In this document: piece after piece, positions 7,655 through 16,475 of the stretch
Numbering within the stretch: position 1 is the first letter of the stretch
Layout of the letters: each line of letters opens with the position of its first letter
Assembly: GCF_009296165.1 (NCBI RefSeq)
Contig: NZ_VUAZ01000129.1
Span: forward strand, 1-36,348
Direction of reading: 5' to 3'
Source of the DNA: Pseudomonas kitaguniensis
Lineage (GTDB): Bacteria > Pseudomonadota > Gammaproteobacteria > Pseudomonadales > Pseudomonadaceae
Length of the DNA stretch: 36,348 bases
Notes under the pieces: generated by a model
Databases searched by the model: none
Seen by the model: the letters and a program-made list of their open reading frames with translations, nothing else
Told to the model about the DNA's origin: nothing
Made by a program: the position numbers and the translations under genes

Positions 7655-9439
7655 TTATGCCTGAACCAGTGGGCCGGGGTTTTTCAGGTACTGCTCGCGG
7701 ATCGCGCGAGCCGACCAATAGGTCAACGCCGCCACCAGGCCCGTAGGGTTGTAACCCAAGCCTTGTGGGAAGGCGGACGCGCCAGGCACAAACACGTTGT
7801 GTACATCCCAGCACTGCAGGTAGCGGTTCAACGCGCTGGTTTTCGGGTCGGTGCCCATGATCGCGCCACCGTTGAGGTGGGTGGTCTGGTAGGACGCGGT
7901 GTTGAAGTGTTCACCCACCTGCTTGCCGAGCAGGGCGATGGCCTTGGGGTTCATCGCTTCGGCGACCTTGCTCAGCTTGTCGACCATGAAGCGGTTCATC
8001 TTGATGTCGTTTTCCTGCCAGTCGAACGTCATCCGCAGCAACGGCATGCCGTAGGCATCACGATAAACCGGGTCCAGATCCAGGTAGTTGCCGCGGTAGG
8101 ACTGATGCGCACCGTGCGCGTCCATCGACACCTGGTGGGTGTAGTAATCGGCGGTCGCGCGTTTCCAGGCACTGCCCCACGCCGGCGTGCCCGGCGGGTT
8201 GGAGGTACCGGCAATCGGCCGGCTGCCCGCCTGGTTGACCCACATCGGCGAACCGCCGACAAAGCCGTGCGGCCCGTGGTCGAAGTTATCCGCATTGAAG
8301 TCATCGATAGCCACGCCATTGCCGCCGGCACCGATGAAGTTGTTGGTGTGGGTGTCTTTGTCGAAGAAGGCCTTGATGGTGGCCATGTTCTGGTAGGCGA
8401 AGTTCTTGCCCACCACGCCTTCGCCGCTGATCGGGTCGTAAGGCTTGCCAATGCCCGACAGCAGCATGAGGCGCACATTGTTGAACTGGAAAGAACCGAG
8501 AATCACCAAGTCAGCCGGCTGCTCGCATTCGCGGCCTTGGGCATCCACGTACGTCACGCCGGTAGCTTTGCTTTTGGTGCTGTCGAGGTTGACCTTGAGC
8601 ACATGGGAGTTGGGCCGCAGCTCAAAATTCGGCACCTGACGCAGCGCCGGCAAGATGTTCACGTTCGGCGAGGCTTTGGAGTACATGTAGCACACATAAC
8701 CGCTGCAAAAACCGCAGAAGTTGCACGGGCCCATCTGCGCGCCGTAGGGGTTGGTGTACGGCCCCGAGGTATTTGCCGATGGCAGGTTGTAGGGCTTGTA
8801 ACCGACTTCGGTAGCGGCTTTCTGAAACAACTGTGCAGAGACGGTGTTTTTCTGCGCTTGCAGCGGAAATGGGTTGGAGCGATCCGGCGCGTACGGGTTG
8901 CCGCCACGGCCCTCGCCAACGAGCTGGCCTTTGACGGTCCAGGCCTGGCCGGAGGTGCCGAAGACTTTTTCTGCGTAGTCGAAAAACGGCTCCAGCTCCT
9001 CATAGCTCACGCCGAAGTCCTGGATGGTCATGTCTTTGGGAATGAAATTTTTGCCGTAGCGCTCTTCGTAGTGGCTACGCATGCGCAGCTCGATAGGGTC
9101 GACGCGAAAATGCACGCCCGACCAGTGCAGGCCTGCGCCGCCTACGCCGTTGCCCGGCAGGAAAGCGCCCAACTGGCGGTTGGGCATGGCGATGTCATTC
9201 ACACTGTGGCGAATGGTCACCGTCTCTTTGGAAATGTCCTGGAAGAGTTTTTTACGCACGCTGTAGGTCAGTTCGTCGATGACCTGTGGGTAGTTGCCGT
9301 CTGGGTAAGTGTCCTGCATCGGGCCGCGCTCCAGCGCTACCACGTTGAGGCCAGCTTCTGTCAGCTCCTTGGCCATGATCGCGCCGGTCCAGCCGAAGCC
9401 CACGATCACCGCGTCGACTTTTTTCATGATGGTTGCCAC
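7655..9439 (-). CDS. GMC-family FAD dehydrogenase, large catalytic subunit (gluconate 2-dehydrogenase-like)
   Basis: A 594-residue GMC oxidoreductase. The N-terminal Rossmann FAD motif GFGWTG follows VDAVIV, a Cys-rich stretch CNFCGFCSGYVC lies in the middle, and the C-terminal GMC domain contains HLNGGAIMGTD and GYNPTGLVAALTYW. Such subunits oxidise sugar acids or polyols (gluconate to 2-ketogluconate, sorbitol, fructose) in the periplasm and work with a Tat-exported small subunit and a tri-heme cytochrome, both adjacent. It has no export signal of its own, as is usual when the small subunit carries it. The GTG at 9439 is preferred because GAGGG lies seven bases upstream; the ATG at 9427 has no Shine-Dalgarno. 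Gluconate is the best guess for the substrate but is not proved. Confidence 0.9.
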   Translation of the reverse strand: MATIMKKVDAVIVGFGWTGAIMAKELTEAGLNVVALERGPMQDTYPDGNYPQVIDELTYSVRKKLFQDISKETVTIRHSVNDIAMPNRQLGAFLPGNGVGGAGLHWSGVHFRVDPIELRMRSHYEERYGKNFIPKDMTIQDFGVSYEELEPFFDYAEKVFGTSGQAWTVKGQLVGEGRGGNPYAPDRSNPFPLQAQKNTVSAQLFQKAATEVGYKPYNLPSANTSGPYTNPYGAQMGPCNFCGFCSGYVCYMYSKASPNVNILPALRQVPNFELRPNSHVLKVNLDSTKSKATGVTYVDAQGRECEQPADLVILGSFQFNNVRLMLLSGIGKPYDPISGEGVVGKNFAYQNMATIKAFFDKDTHTNNFIGAGGNGVAIDDFNADNFDHGPHGFVGGSPMWVNQAGSRPIAGTSNPPGTPAWGSAWKRATADYYTHQVSMDAHGAHQSYRGNYLDLDPVYRDAYGMPLLRMTFDWQENDIKMNRFMVDKLSKVAEAMNPKAIALLGKQVGEHFNTASYQTTHLNGGAIMGTDPKTSALNRYLQCWDVHNVFVPGASAFPQGLGYNPTGLVAALTYWSARAIREQYLKNPGPLVQA

Positions 9440-9441
9440 GT

Positions 9442-10194
9442 TTATGCCCTCTCGCCGCGAATGGAAACAGCCGGAAAGGGGTATTGCTCGTTGCGTTCAA
9501 CCCAGTCCATGAAATCGGCGCGGGCGCCGGGGAAGCCGATCATGGTCCAGCCGACCATGCCTTTGTTGCCGCCATGAATCGGGTCGCAGAAGAAGCCTTC
9601 CTTGGTGTTTTGCAGCAGCAAGTTGAAAAACATCTTCGGTGGCACCGCCGCAAAATGCGCGCTCACTTCGCTGCCGCCAGCTTCCAGACGCCGCAGCATG
9701 TCTTCCTGGGTAGCGCTGTCTTGCGCAGCAAAAGCTTTACCGTTGAACGCTTTCGACCATAAGTCCGTGGCGGCAATGCCCAGTCGATAAATCTCTTTGG
9801 GCACCAGTTTGCTCTGCCAGCCCATCTCCGGCGGCGCATCGGCGTTGAACGGGCCTTGCATGAACCACAGGGCACCGCTGGCGTACGGCGTGTTCATCTG
9901 GCGGTCGATGTATTCCGGCGCGCCCGCTTCCAGGGCGCCAGGGCCTTGGGCGTCAGCCGGGATCAAACGGGCAACGGCGGCATTGATAAACGCCCACTCT
10001 TCGGCGGTGAAGTAGCTCGGCTCGTAGGCGTTGTCGCTGACGGCTGGCTTGGCGGTGGCAGCTTGGGCCGGGGCTGGCGTGGCCATCATCAGCGAGCCGC
10101 CAAGGCCGGTGCTGGCAACCGTGACCACCGGGATCAAGGTCAAGGATTTGCGCAAAAAGTCGCGCCGGGGGTTGTCTTGATCTTGATCAGACAT
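9442..10194 (-). CDS. Tat-exported small subunit of the GMC dehydrogenase (gluconate 2-dehydrogenase subunit 3 family)
   Basis: A 250-residue protein beginning with a twin-arginine signal, RRDFLRKS, followed by a hydrophobic segment and an Ala-rich cleavage region (APAQAATA). The rest resembles the gluconate 2-dehydrogenase subunit 3 family. Known members partner the FAD subunit and carry it through the Tat system. It is the first gene of the three-gene operon, and its stop lies two bases before the GTG of the large subunit. GAGGTG precedes the ATG. No regulator gene is adjacent. Confidence 0.9.
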   Translation of the reverse strand: MSDQDQDNPRRDFLRKSLTLIPVVTVASTGLGGSLMMATPAPAQAATAKPAVSDNAYEPSYFTAEEWAFINAAVARLIPADAQGPGALEAGAPEYIDRQMNTPYASGALWFMQGPFNADAPPEMGWQSKLVPKEIYRLGIAATDLWSKAFNGKAFAAQDSATQEDMLRRLEAGGSEVSAHFAAVPPKMFFNLLLQNTKEGFFCDPIHGGNKGMVGWTMIGFPGARADFMDWVERNEQYPFPAVSIRGERA

Positions 10195-10464
10195 GGGTGC
10201 ACCTCATCATGTGGTCACGGGTTTATCAGCCGCTTCTGGGAGCAGCGTGAAGGCTTGCCTGGAAATGGGATCCAAAGGGATAGAACACACCGGCAATCAA
10301 TAGTTACAAATGATAGCAGGCTAAGGATTTGAAGAATCGATTCAGTCGCAAAAACACCGACGCCAGGTTATTCACGATTCTTTGACGAGCCCCTCACGCG
10401 CCGTTGACCGGCGGTAGGCGAAGCTGTCGCCTATCAACCACTTCCCTATTCGGTCACAACGCGC
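10195..10464. other. Divergent intergenic region
   Basis: This 270-base gap lies between the dehydrogenase operon (minus) and the phosphatase gene (plus) and must carry both promoters. A 7-bp hairpin, TAGGCGA-agctg-TCGCCTA, lies at 10415-10433. No convincing sigma70 or operator pattern could be assigned, and no small coding frame with a ribosome-binding site is evident. Confidence 0.4.
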
Positions 10465-11151
10465 ATGTTCTCGATTCGATTGCTGCCTGCCCTCGGCGTG
10501 GCACTCATGACGCTGTTCACCACCGCTGCCACACACGCCGATGACGCCGGCTCACTGCGCTCCCCTGAATGGGCCCAGCCGGTGGGCAACCAGTTCAACC
10601 TGCACCAGATGACGCCCACGCTGTATCGAAGCGCGCTGCCCAACAGCAGCGCGGTGCCGGTATTGGAAAACCTGAAGATCGCGACGGTGATTAACTTTTT
10701 GCCCGAATCGGACAGCGACTGGCTGAAATCCTCGGACATAAAACAGGTGCAGCTGATTTATCGCACCAATCACGTCGACGATTCCGACGTGCTCGCGGCG
10801 CTCAGAGCCATCCAGGACGCACAAGCCAATGGCGCGGTGTTGATGCACTGCAAGCACGGCTCCGACCGCACCGGGCTGATCGCCGCCATGTACCGCGTGG
10901 TGGTTCAAGGCTGGAGCAAGGAAGACGCGTTGAACGAGATGACCCTGGGCGGCTTTGGCAGCAGCAATGGCTTCAAGGACGGCGTTCGCTACATGATGAA
11001 AGCCGATACCGACAAGCTACGCACGGCCTTGGCGAATGGCGATTGCAGCACCAGCGCGTTCGCGCTGTGCTCGATGAACAGTTGGCTCAACACGGCGAGC
11101 AGCCGCCGCGTTGAGCCAAAGCAAGACACTGAAGTGGTACTTACACCCTGA
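10465..11151 (+). CDS. Exported dual-specificity/tyrosine phosphatase-like protein
   Basis: A 228-residue protein with an N-terminal signal peptide (hydrophobic to about residue 22, cleavage near THADDA). Its catalytic loop is of the cysteine phosphatase type, HCKHGSDRTG, with Cys129 and Arg135 fitting CX5R. The preceding VINFLPESDSDW and DSDVLAALRAIQDA blocks fit the compact dual-specificity fold found in bacteria. It should act in the periplasm; the substrate is unknown. No good Shine-Dalgarno precedes the ATG. It is a single gene, divergent from the dehydrogenase operon and convergent with the yheV-like gene. Confidence 0.82.
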   Translation: MFSIRLLPALGVALMTLFTTAATHADDAGSLRSPEWAQPVGNQFNLHQMTPTLYRSALPNSSAVPVLENLKIATVINFLPESDSDWLKSSDIKQVQLIYRTNHVDDSDVLAALRAIQDAQANGAVLMHCKHGSDRTGLIAAMYRVVVQGWSKEDALNEMTLGGFGSSNGFKDGVRYMMKADTDKLRTALANGDCSTSAFALCSMNSWLNTASSRRVEPKQDTEVVLTP

Positions 11152-11157
11152 ACGGTG

Positions 11158-11430
11158 TCAGTCTTTTTTCAGCTTGGGGTTGGGAAAAAACTGCACGGCT
11201 TGCACTTTTGGGTCCGGCGCTTTCAACGCCGAGGTATTGACCCGCGTGCCCAATTCCTTGGGCACCGACAAACCCTGATCATTCAGCGTGTCGGTATACC
11301 CGCAGGCCACGCATTCGCGGTGCGGCACGCTGTCCTCCGTCCACATTTTCAGCTTGTCCGGCTCGCTGCACGCCGGGCAAACCGCCCCGGCGATAAATTG
11401 CTTTTTGCTGATCACAGGCCCTTCGCTCAT
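11158..11430 (-). CDS. YheV-like zinc-ribbon protein
   Basis: A 90-residue small protein with two CXXC pairs (Cys18/Cys21 in CPAC, Cys40/Cys43 in CVAC) that form a probable zinc ribbon, plus a basic C-terminus ending PNPKLKKD. It matches the YheV family of putative metal-binding proteins. Its ATG overlaps the prlC stop codon by 4 bases, so it is translationally coupled to prlC, a conserved Pseudomonas arrangement. Function unknown. Confidence 0.85.
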   Translation of the reverse strand: MSEGPVISKKQFIAGAVCPACSEPDKLKMWTEDSVPHRECVACGYTDTLNDQGLSVPKELGTRVNTSALKAPDPKVQAVQFFPNPKLKKD

Positions 11431-13478
11431 GCTGCCGCGTCCTCACTGAGGCCGCTGTGGCGCAAGAGTGCGTCAATCGACGGCGCACGGCCGCGGAAGT
11501 CGACGAACAACACCATCGGCGCCTGGGAGCCGCCGCGCGCCAGGATCGCCTCACGGAATGCGCGACCGGTTTCGGCGTTCAGCACGCCGTCTTCTTCAAA
11601 CTTCGAGAAGGCATCCGCCGACAGCACTTCGGCCCACTTGTAGCTGTAGTAGCCCGCCGCATAACCGCCCGCGAAGATGTGCGCGAAGCTGTTGGGGAAA
11701 CGGTTGTAGGCCGGTGGGCGCATCACCGAGACTTCATTGCGCACGCCTTCAAGCACCTGCGCCACGCTGCGGCCATCGCCGTGGGTAGCGTGCAGTTCAA
11801 AGTCGAACAGCGAGAATTCCAACTGGCGCACCATCATCAGGCCGGACTGGAAGTTCTTCGCCGCGAGCATTTTTTGCAGCAGGTCTTGCGGCAGCGGCTC
11901 GCCGGTTTCGTAGTGGCCGGAGATCAACGCCAGGCCTTCCGGCTCCCAGCACCAGTTCTCCATGAACTGGCTCGGCAGTTCCACCGCATCCCACGCCACG
12001 CCGTTGATACCGGAAACACCGGCGTGGTCAACGCGGGTCAGCAGGTGGTGCAGGCCGTGGCCGAATTCGTGGAACAGCGTGGTCACTTCATCGTGGGTCA
12101 GCAGCGCAGGCTTGCCACTGTCGGCCGGGGTGAAGTTACACACCAGGTTCGCCACCGGGCTTTGCAGCACGCCGTCGACGGTGCGGCGACGGTCGCGGGC
12201 GCCATCCATCCAGGCACCGCCACGCTTGTTGGCGCGGGCGTAAAGGTCGAAGAAGAAGCGGCCGACATGCTGGCCGTTTTCCTTGATTTCAAACAGGCGA
12301 ACATCCGGGTGCCAGGTGTCGAAGCCTTTTTGCTCGGCGATTTCGATGCCGTACAGGCGCTGCACGATGGCGAACAGCCCGCCCAGCACTTTGTCGATCG
12401 GGAAGTAGGCGCGCAGGGCTTCCTGAGACACGCTGTAACGTTGTTCACGCAGCTTTTCGCCGTAGAAACCGCTGTCCCAGCTTTGCAGGTCGGCGCAGCC
12501 TTGTTCGGCGGCGTAAGCCTTGAGCTGTTGCAGGTCTTGAGCGGCAAACGGCTTGCTGCGCTTGGCCAGGTCGCGCAGGAAGCTCAACACCTGGTCACTC
12601 GACTCGGCCATTTTAGTGGCCAGGCTCAGCTCGGAGAACGAGGCGTAGCCCAAGAGTTTGGCCAGCTCCTGACGCAGGTCGAGGATTTGCTCCATCACCG
12701 GGCCGTTATCGTTTTGGCCGGCATTCGGGCCTTGGTCCGACGCACGCGTGCAGTAGGCCGCGTAGAGTTCTTCACGCAGGGCACGGTCTTGGGCGTAGGT
12801 CATCACCGCGAAGTAGCTCGGGAATTCCAGCGTGATCAGCCAACCGTCGAGGCCTTTGGCCTGGGCGGCGGCAGCCATCTGCGCCTTGGCCGAATCGGTC
12901 AGGCCGGCGAGGGTGGTTTCATCGGTGACGTGTTTGGTCCAGGCTTGGGTGGCGTCGAGCAATTGGTTGGAAAATTTGCTGCCCAACTCCGAAAGCTTGC
13001 TTTGCACTTCGGCGTAGCGTTTTTGCTGCTCAGGCGGCAAATCGATACCCGACAGGCGGAAATCGCGCAACGAATGTTCCAAGATGGTTTTTTGCGCCAC
13101 GTCAAAACCCGCAGCTTCCGGGCTGTTGGCCAAGGCTTCGAAGGCCTGGAACAGCGCACGGTTCTGGCCCATCTCGGTGGAGTAGGCGCTCAACGCAGGC
13201 AAGCAGCTTTCGTACGCTTCACGCAGCTCCGCGCTGTTACACACGGCGTTCAGGTGACTGACCGGGCTCCAGGCGGCGCCGAGGCGGTCATTGAGCTCGT
13301 CCATGGCGAGGATCAGCCCGGCCCAGGTCGGGTTTTTACCCTGGCTTTGCAGGATGCCTTCGATGGCGACGCGGTTGTCGGCCAAAATCTGTTCGATGGC
13401 CGGTTGCACGTGCTCGGCACGGATCGCCGAGAACGGCGGCAGGTCGTAGGACTGCAGAAGCGGGTTGTTCGCGCTCAC
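11427..13478 (-). CDS. prlC: Oligopeptidase A
   Basis: A 683-residue M3-family zinc metallopeptidase that degrades signal-peptide fragments and other short peptides in the cytoplasm. The zinc site HEFGH lies near residue 470, within TLFHEFGHGLHHLL. The GTG at 13478 gives the family N-terminus SANNPLLQSYDLPPFSAI and the usual length (about 680), with AAGGTG upstream; the longer in-frame starts add residues not expected in the family. The yheV-like gene follows with a 4-base overlap. Confidence 0.95.
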   Translation of the reverse strand: MSANNPLLQSYDLPPFSAIRAEHVQPAIEQILADNRVAIEGILQSQGKNPTWAGLILAMDELNDRLGAAWSPVSHLNAVCNSAELREAYESCLPALSAYSTEMGQNRALFQAFEALANSPEAAGFDVAQKTILEHSLRDFRLSGIDLPPEQQKRYAEVQSKLSELGSKFSNQLLDATQAWTKHVTDETTLAGLTDSAKAQMAAAAQAKGLDGWLITLEFPSYFAVMTYAQDRALREELYAAYCTRASDQGPNAGQNDNGPVMEQILDLRQELAKLLGYASFSELSLATKMAESSDQVLSFLRDLAKRSKPFAAQDLQQLKAYAAEQGCADLQSWDSGFYGEKLREQRYSVSQEALRAYFPIDKVLGGLFAIVQRLYGIEIAEQKGFDTWHPDVRLFEIKENGQHVGRFFFDLYARANKRGGAWMDGARDRRRTVDGVLQSPVANLVCNFTPADSGKPALLTHDEVTTLFHEFGHGLHHLLTRVDHAGVSGINGVAWDAVELPSQFMENWCWEPEGLALISGHYETGEPLPQDLLQKMLAAKNFQSGLMMVRQLEFSLFDFELHATHGDGRSVAQVLEGVRNEVSVMRPPAYNRFPNSFAHIFAGGYAAGYYSYKWAEVLSADAFSKFEEDGVLNAETGRAFREAILARGGSQAPMVLFVDFRGRAPSIDALLRHSGLSEDAAA

Positions 13479-13580
13479 GGTGGGCACCTTGGCTGAAGAA
13501 ACATGTAAGAACAAAGATGGGGCCATCTTAATTACAATCAATGCCCACCGCAGCTATCAACAACAGAGAGAGAAGCTATC

Positions 13581-14123
13581 GTGACCCTTCGCACTTATCA
13601 AAACCACACGCCAGCCTTGGGCGCCGGGGCTTTTGTCGATATTTCGGCGGTGGTGATCGGCGATGTCGAAATCGGCACCGACAGCTCGGTGTGGCCGTTG
13701 ACCGTGATTCGGGGCGACATGCACCGCATCCGCATCGGTGCGCGCACCAGCGTGCAAGACGGCTGCGTGCTGCACATCACCCACGCCGGGCCATTCAACC
13801 CGGATGGCTTTCCGTTGCTGATCGGCGATGACGTGACCATCGCGCACAAGGTGATGCTGCACGGCTGCCGCGTCGGCAATCGCATTTTGATCGGCATGGG
13901 CAGCATCGTGATGGACGGCGTCGTGGTCGAAGACGACGTGATCATTGGCGCGGGCAGCCTGGTGCCGCCGGGCAAGACACTCGAAAGCGGCTTTTTGTAC
14001 GTTGGCAGCCCGGTTAAACAAATCCGCGCACTCACTGACAAAGAACGCGCGTTTTTCACCTACAGCGCCGCGAACTACGTGAAGCTCAAAGACCTGCACC
14101 TGGCTGAGGGGTTCGACCAATGA
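13581..14123 (+). CDS. Gamma-carbonic anhydrase family hexapeptide protein
   Basis: A 180-residue left-handed beta-helix protein of the gamma-carbonic anhydrase/YrdA family. Hexapeptide repeats run through most of it (for example VVIGDVEIGTDSSVWP and NRILIGMGSIV). Candidate zinc-ligand histidines occur in LHITHAG and IAHKVMLHGC. It starts with GTG behind AGAGAGAAG. Many members lack measurable anhydrase activity, so the catalytic role is uncertain. It overlaps the following HAD gene by 4 bases (ATGA) and is divergent from prlC. Confidence 0.9.
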   Translation: MTLRTYQNHTPALGAGAFVDISAVVIGDVEIGTDSSVWPLTVIRGDMHRIRIGARTSVQDGCVLHITHAGPFNPDGFPLLIGDDVTIAHKVMLHGCRVGNRILIGMGSIVMDGVVVEDDVIIGAGSLVPPGKTLESGFLYVGSPVKQIRALTDKERAFFTYSAANYVKLKDLHLAEGFDQ

Positions 14124-14779
14124 GCTTGCCCTATCAAACCGTGCTGTTTGACCTGGACGGCACGCTGACCGACCCGCGTGAAGGCATCACCCGTTCGATC
14201 CAGTACGCCCTCGGCAAGCTCGGCATTGACGAACCGGACCTGACCAAGCTGGAACACTTCATCGGCCCGCCGTTGCTGCAAGCGTTCATGCAGTTTTACG
14301 GCTTCGACGAGGCCAAGGCGTGGCAGGCGGTGAATTTCTACCGTGAGCGTTTCAAGGTCACCGGGCTGTATGAAAACCACGTGTTCGAGGGCGTGATGCC
14401 GTTGCTCGAAGCGCTCAACGGCCAAGGCCGTCAGTTGTACGTGGCCACCTCCAAGCCGTGGGTGTTTGCCCGCGAGATCGCCCGGCATTTCGATTTTGCC
14501 AAGCACTTCAAGGTGATCTACGGCAGCGAACTGGACGGCACACACACCAACAAAGTCGAGTTGCTTGCACACTTGATCAGCGAGGAGGGCCTGGACCCGG
14601 CCACCACGTTGATGATTGGTGACCGCAAGCACGACCTGATCGGCGCGCACAGCAACGGGCTGGCTTCGGCAGCGGTCGGGTATGGGTTTGGCAGCTTTGA
14701 AGAGCTGAGCGCCGAGGCACCGACCTGGCACTTTGAGACGCTGGATGAGATGCATCAGGCGTTTTTGCAGCGCGGCTGA
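14120..14779 (+). CDS. HAD-superfamily phosphatase (phosphoglycolate phosphatase-like)
   Basis: A 219-residue HAD hydrolase with the catalytic motif DLDGTLTD (nucleophile Asp11, acid Asp13), a helical cap (about residues 17-85), a motif II Thr region at VATSK, and motif III/IV in MIGDRKHDLIGA. It resembles Gph-type phosphatases acting on small phosphorylated metabolites; the substrate is not known. It is translationally coupled to the gamma-carbonic anhydrase gene and followed by a palindromic repeat. Confidence 0.9.
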   Translation: MSLPYQTVLFDLDGTLTDPREGITRSIQYALGKLGIDEPDLTKLEHFIGPPLLQAFMQFYGFDEAKAWQAVNFYRERFKVTGLYENHVFEGVMPLLEALNGQGRQLYVATSKPWVFAREIARHFDFAKHFKVIYGSELDGTHTNKVELLAHLISEEGLDPATTLMIGDRKHDLIGAHSNGLASAAVGYGFGSFEELSAEAPTWHFETLDEMHQAFLQRG

Positions 14780-14783
14780 TGCC

Positions 14784-14862
14784 GCTATCGCAAGGCAAGC
14801 CAGCGCCCACATTTTGATCTGTGTGCACCGATTCAATGTGGGAGCTGGCTTGCCTGCGATAA
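14784..14862. repeat. REPIN-like inverted repeat (second sequence type)
   Basis: The arms GCTATCGCAAGGCAAGCCAGC and CAATGTGGGAGCTGGCTTGC face each other around about 20 bases. The core is AGCTGGCTTGCCTGCGATA, different from the AGGGGGCTTGCTCCCGAT core of the other copies. It separates two convergent genes and probably also serves as a transcription stop. Confidence 0.78.
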
Positions 14863-14866
14863 GGCC

Positions 14867-15910
14867 CTAACGGCTAGCACCCTCCAACTGCCTCAACGCC
14901 GCCTTACGCTGCTCCACCGGCAACCCACCCAGCTTCTCCACCGCCGCAAAGAACCTCACCCAATCGCCACCTTCCTGCCGAAACAACGCGGCAAACGCCG
15001 GCACCCATTGGTCATACAGCCCGAACGGCAGCAACCGCGCATTGTTCATCGGCTGGTTAACCCACACGTCATAACGCTTGTCGCCGCCCCATTGGCTATC
15101 GCGCACCTGGCGGTACTCACTGCGCAACCGCTCAAACTCTGCGGCTTTGGCTCGCCGCATCGCATCAACCGCCAACGGCTGCGCGTACAACCTTTCAAGG
15201 CGTTTACGCGTGTCGAGTACCAGCCGGATGAATTGATCACGCTGCTGCAACGCGGCATTGCTGATCGGCGCCAGGCCTCGCGCCGCACGCCATTGGCGGG
15301 TGCCTTCCTGCTCGACAAAATTGGCATACGACTCGTTGAACTCGGTGTCGTCCTTCACGTAAAAACGCTGGTGCGCCAGCTCATGAAAGATCAGCGTGGC
15401 CAAGCGCTCATCGCCCCAGCTCATCATCGAACTCATGATCGGGTCGTTGAACCAACCCAGCGTGGAATAAGCCTCGACGCCGCCAATCGAGACGTCCATA
15501 CCGCGTTGCTGCAACAACGCCGCTTCGCCGCGCGCTGCGCCCTGGTTGTAATAACCGCGATAAGCCACGCAGCCGGCAATCGGGAAGCAATGGGTGTCGG
15601 GCGACAGGGAAAATTCCTGCGTGGCAAACACATTCCAGACCACGTAAGGCCGGCCAATGTCTGCGTATAACCGGTAACTCTGGTTATCCGGCAAGTGCAG
15701 GTGCTGGCTGGCGAACGTGCGCGCCTTCTGCGCTTGCACCAAGTGCTCACGCAGCGCCTGTGGGCGAGAAGGGTCAGCAATAACCTCGGAAACCGGCTCC
15801 CGCGCCCGCAACAATTGCCACTGGCCACCGGCCAACTGGCTGTAGTAACTGACGCTGGAACAGCCGCTGAGCAGCAGCACCATCAACCCTGGAAGAAAAC
15901 GCCTGACCAT
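14867..15910 (-). CDS. Lipoprotein zinc aminopeptidase (COG4324/Aminopep family)
   Basis: A 347-residue protein with a lipoprotein signal ending in LLLSGC (lipid-attached Cys17) and a gluzincin-like active site: HELAH (His176, Glu177, His180) followed by a probable third ligand Glu193 in EFNESYANFVEQEG. This fits the putative aminopeptidase family PF10023. Its likely place is the periplasmic face of a membrane. It is divergent from a second small lipoprotein gene, and the 142-base gap between them holds both promoters. Confidence 0.88.
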   Translation of the reverse strand: MVRRFLPGLMVLLLSGCSSVSYYSQLAGGQWQLLRAREPVSEVIADPSRPQALREHLVQAQKARTFASQHLHLPDNQSYRLYADIGRPYVVWNVFATQEFSLSPDTHCFPIAGCVAYRGYYNQGAARGEAALLQQRGMDVSIGGVEAYSTLGWFNDPIMSSMMSWGDERLATLIFHELAHQRFYVKDDTEFNESYANFVEQEGTRQWRAARGLAPISNAALQQRDQFIRLVLDTRKRLERLYAQPLAVDAMRRAKAAEFERLRSEYRQVRDSQWGGDKRYDVWVNQPMNNARLLPFGLYDQWVPAFAALFRQEGGDWVRFFAAVEKLGGLPVEQRKAALRQLEGASR

Positions 15911-16052
15911 GCCCCGACCACTCTTGGGTTATTTGCTCGCCAGACTAGCCTGCCAGCGGGGAGTTTTTCCATTGCACGGCATGTTTATACTCATACGGAG
16001 CCTGCCGCCCTCGGCGCCGGGTTCAATTCTTTCCAACCGTTGAGTGCCCATC

Positions 16053-16475
16053 ATGCGCCAGCTCGTGCTTCCCATCACCGCCGCGTTTCTCAGCGCCTGT
16101 GCGTTGACCCCGATACCGCCGGTCGATCCACACCAGGCTTGGGTCGATTTCACCACACCGACGCCGGGCGCCAAACTGGTGATGGCCCAGCGCCTGGACG
16201 GCAAGAACCTCGACGATGGGCGTTTTTTTCAGGTGCCGCCCGGCAGCCACGAGTTGATGGTGCGCTTTGATTTCGAGGTCAACACGGGTGGGGGCTTGGG
16301 CGGGCTGGACCAGACGCGCGACCAAACCTGCTTTATCACCCTGCACTACGACAATTTCCAGGCCGGCCAGCGCTATGTGCTGGAAGGGCGCTCGCTGGCC
16401 TTCACGCCGAACATTCGGCTGTATGACTCAGCACGTCAGTTGCTGGCGCAAGAGCGCAGCGTCAACTGCCTGTGA
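16053..16475 (+). CDS. Small lipoprotein of unknown function (PA0061-like)
   Basis: A 140-residue protein with a short signal and lipobox LSAC (Cys16). The mature part is beta-rich and includes KLVMAQRLDGKNLDDGRFFQ, PPGSHELMVRFDFEV and YVLEGRSLAF. It resembles small PEGA-like lipoproteins that carry a 'PPGSHEL' turn. The ATG at 16053 starts directly at the signal; an in-frame GTG at 16044 would add only three residues. The neighbouring divergent gene is also a lipoprotein. No function can be assigned. Confidence 0.8.
   Translation: MRQLVLPITAAFLSACALTPIPPVDPHQAWVDFTTPTPGAKLVMAQRLDGKNLDDGRFFQVPPGSHELMVRFDFEVNTGGGLGGLDQTRDQTCFITLHYDNFQAGQRYVLEGRSLAFTPNIRLYDSARQLLAQERSVNCL

Noticed and set aside
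6545..9577. A 1010-codon plus-strand open frame opposite the cytochrome and GMC genes
   Set aside because: It is antisense to two well-supported genes, has no recognisable domain and no credible ribosome site. It reflects high third-position GC in the real genes.
10415..10433. Small hairpin TAGGCGA/TCGCCTA considered as an operator or riboswitch
   Set aside because: Only 7 bp, no second copy in the window and no matching regulator or known aptamer core.
11457..13496. A 679-codon plus-strand open frame opposite prlC
   Set aside because: Complete overlap with prlC, Arg/Val/His-rich composition typical of antisense frames, no domain.
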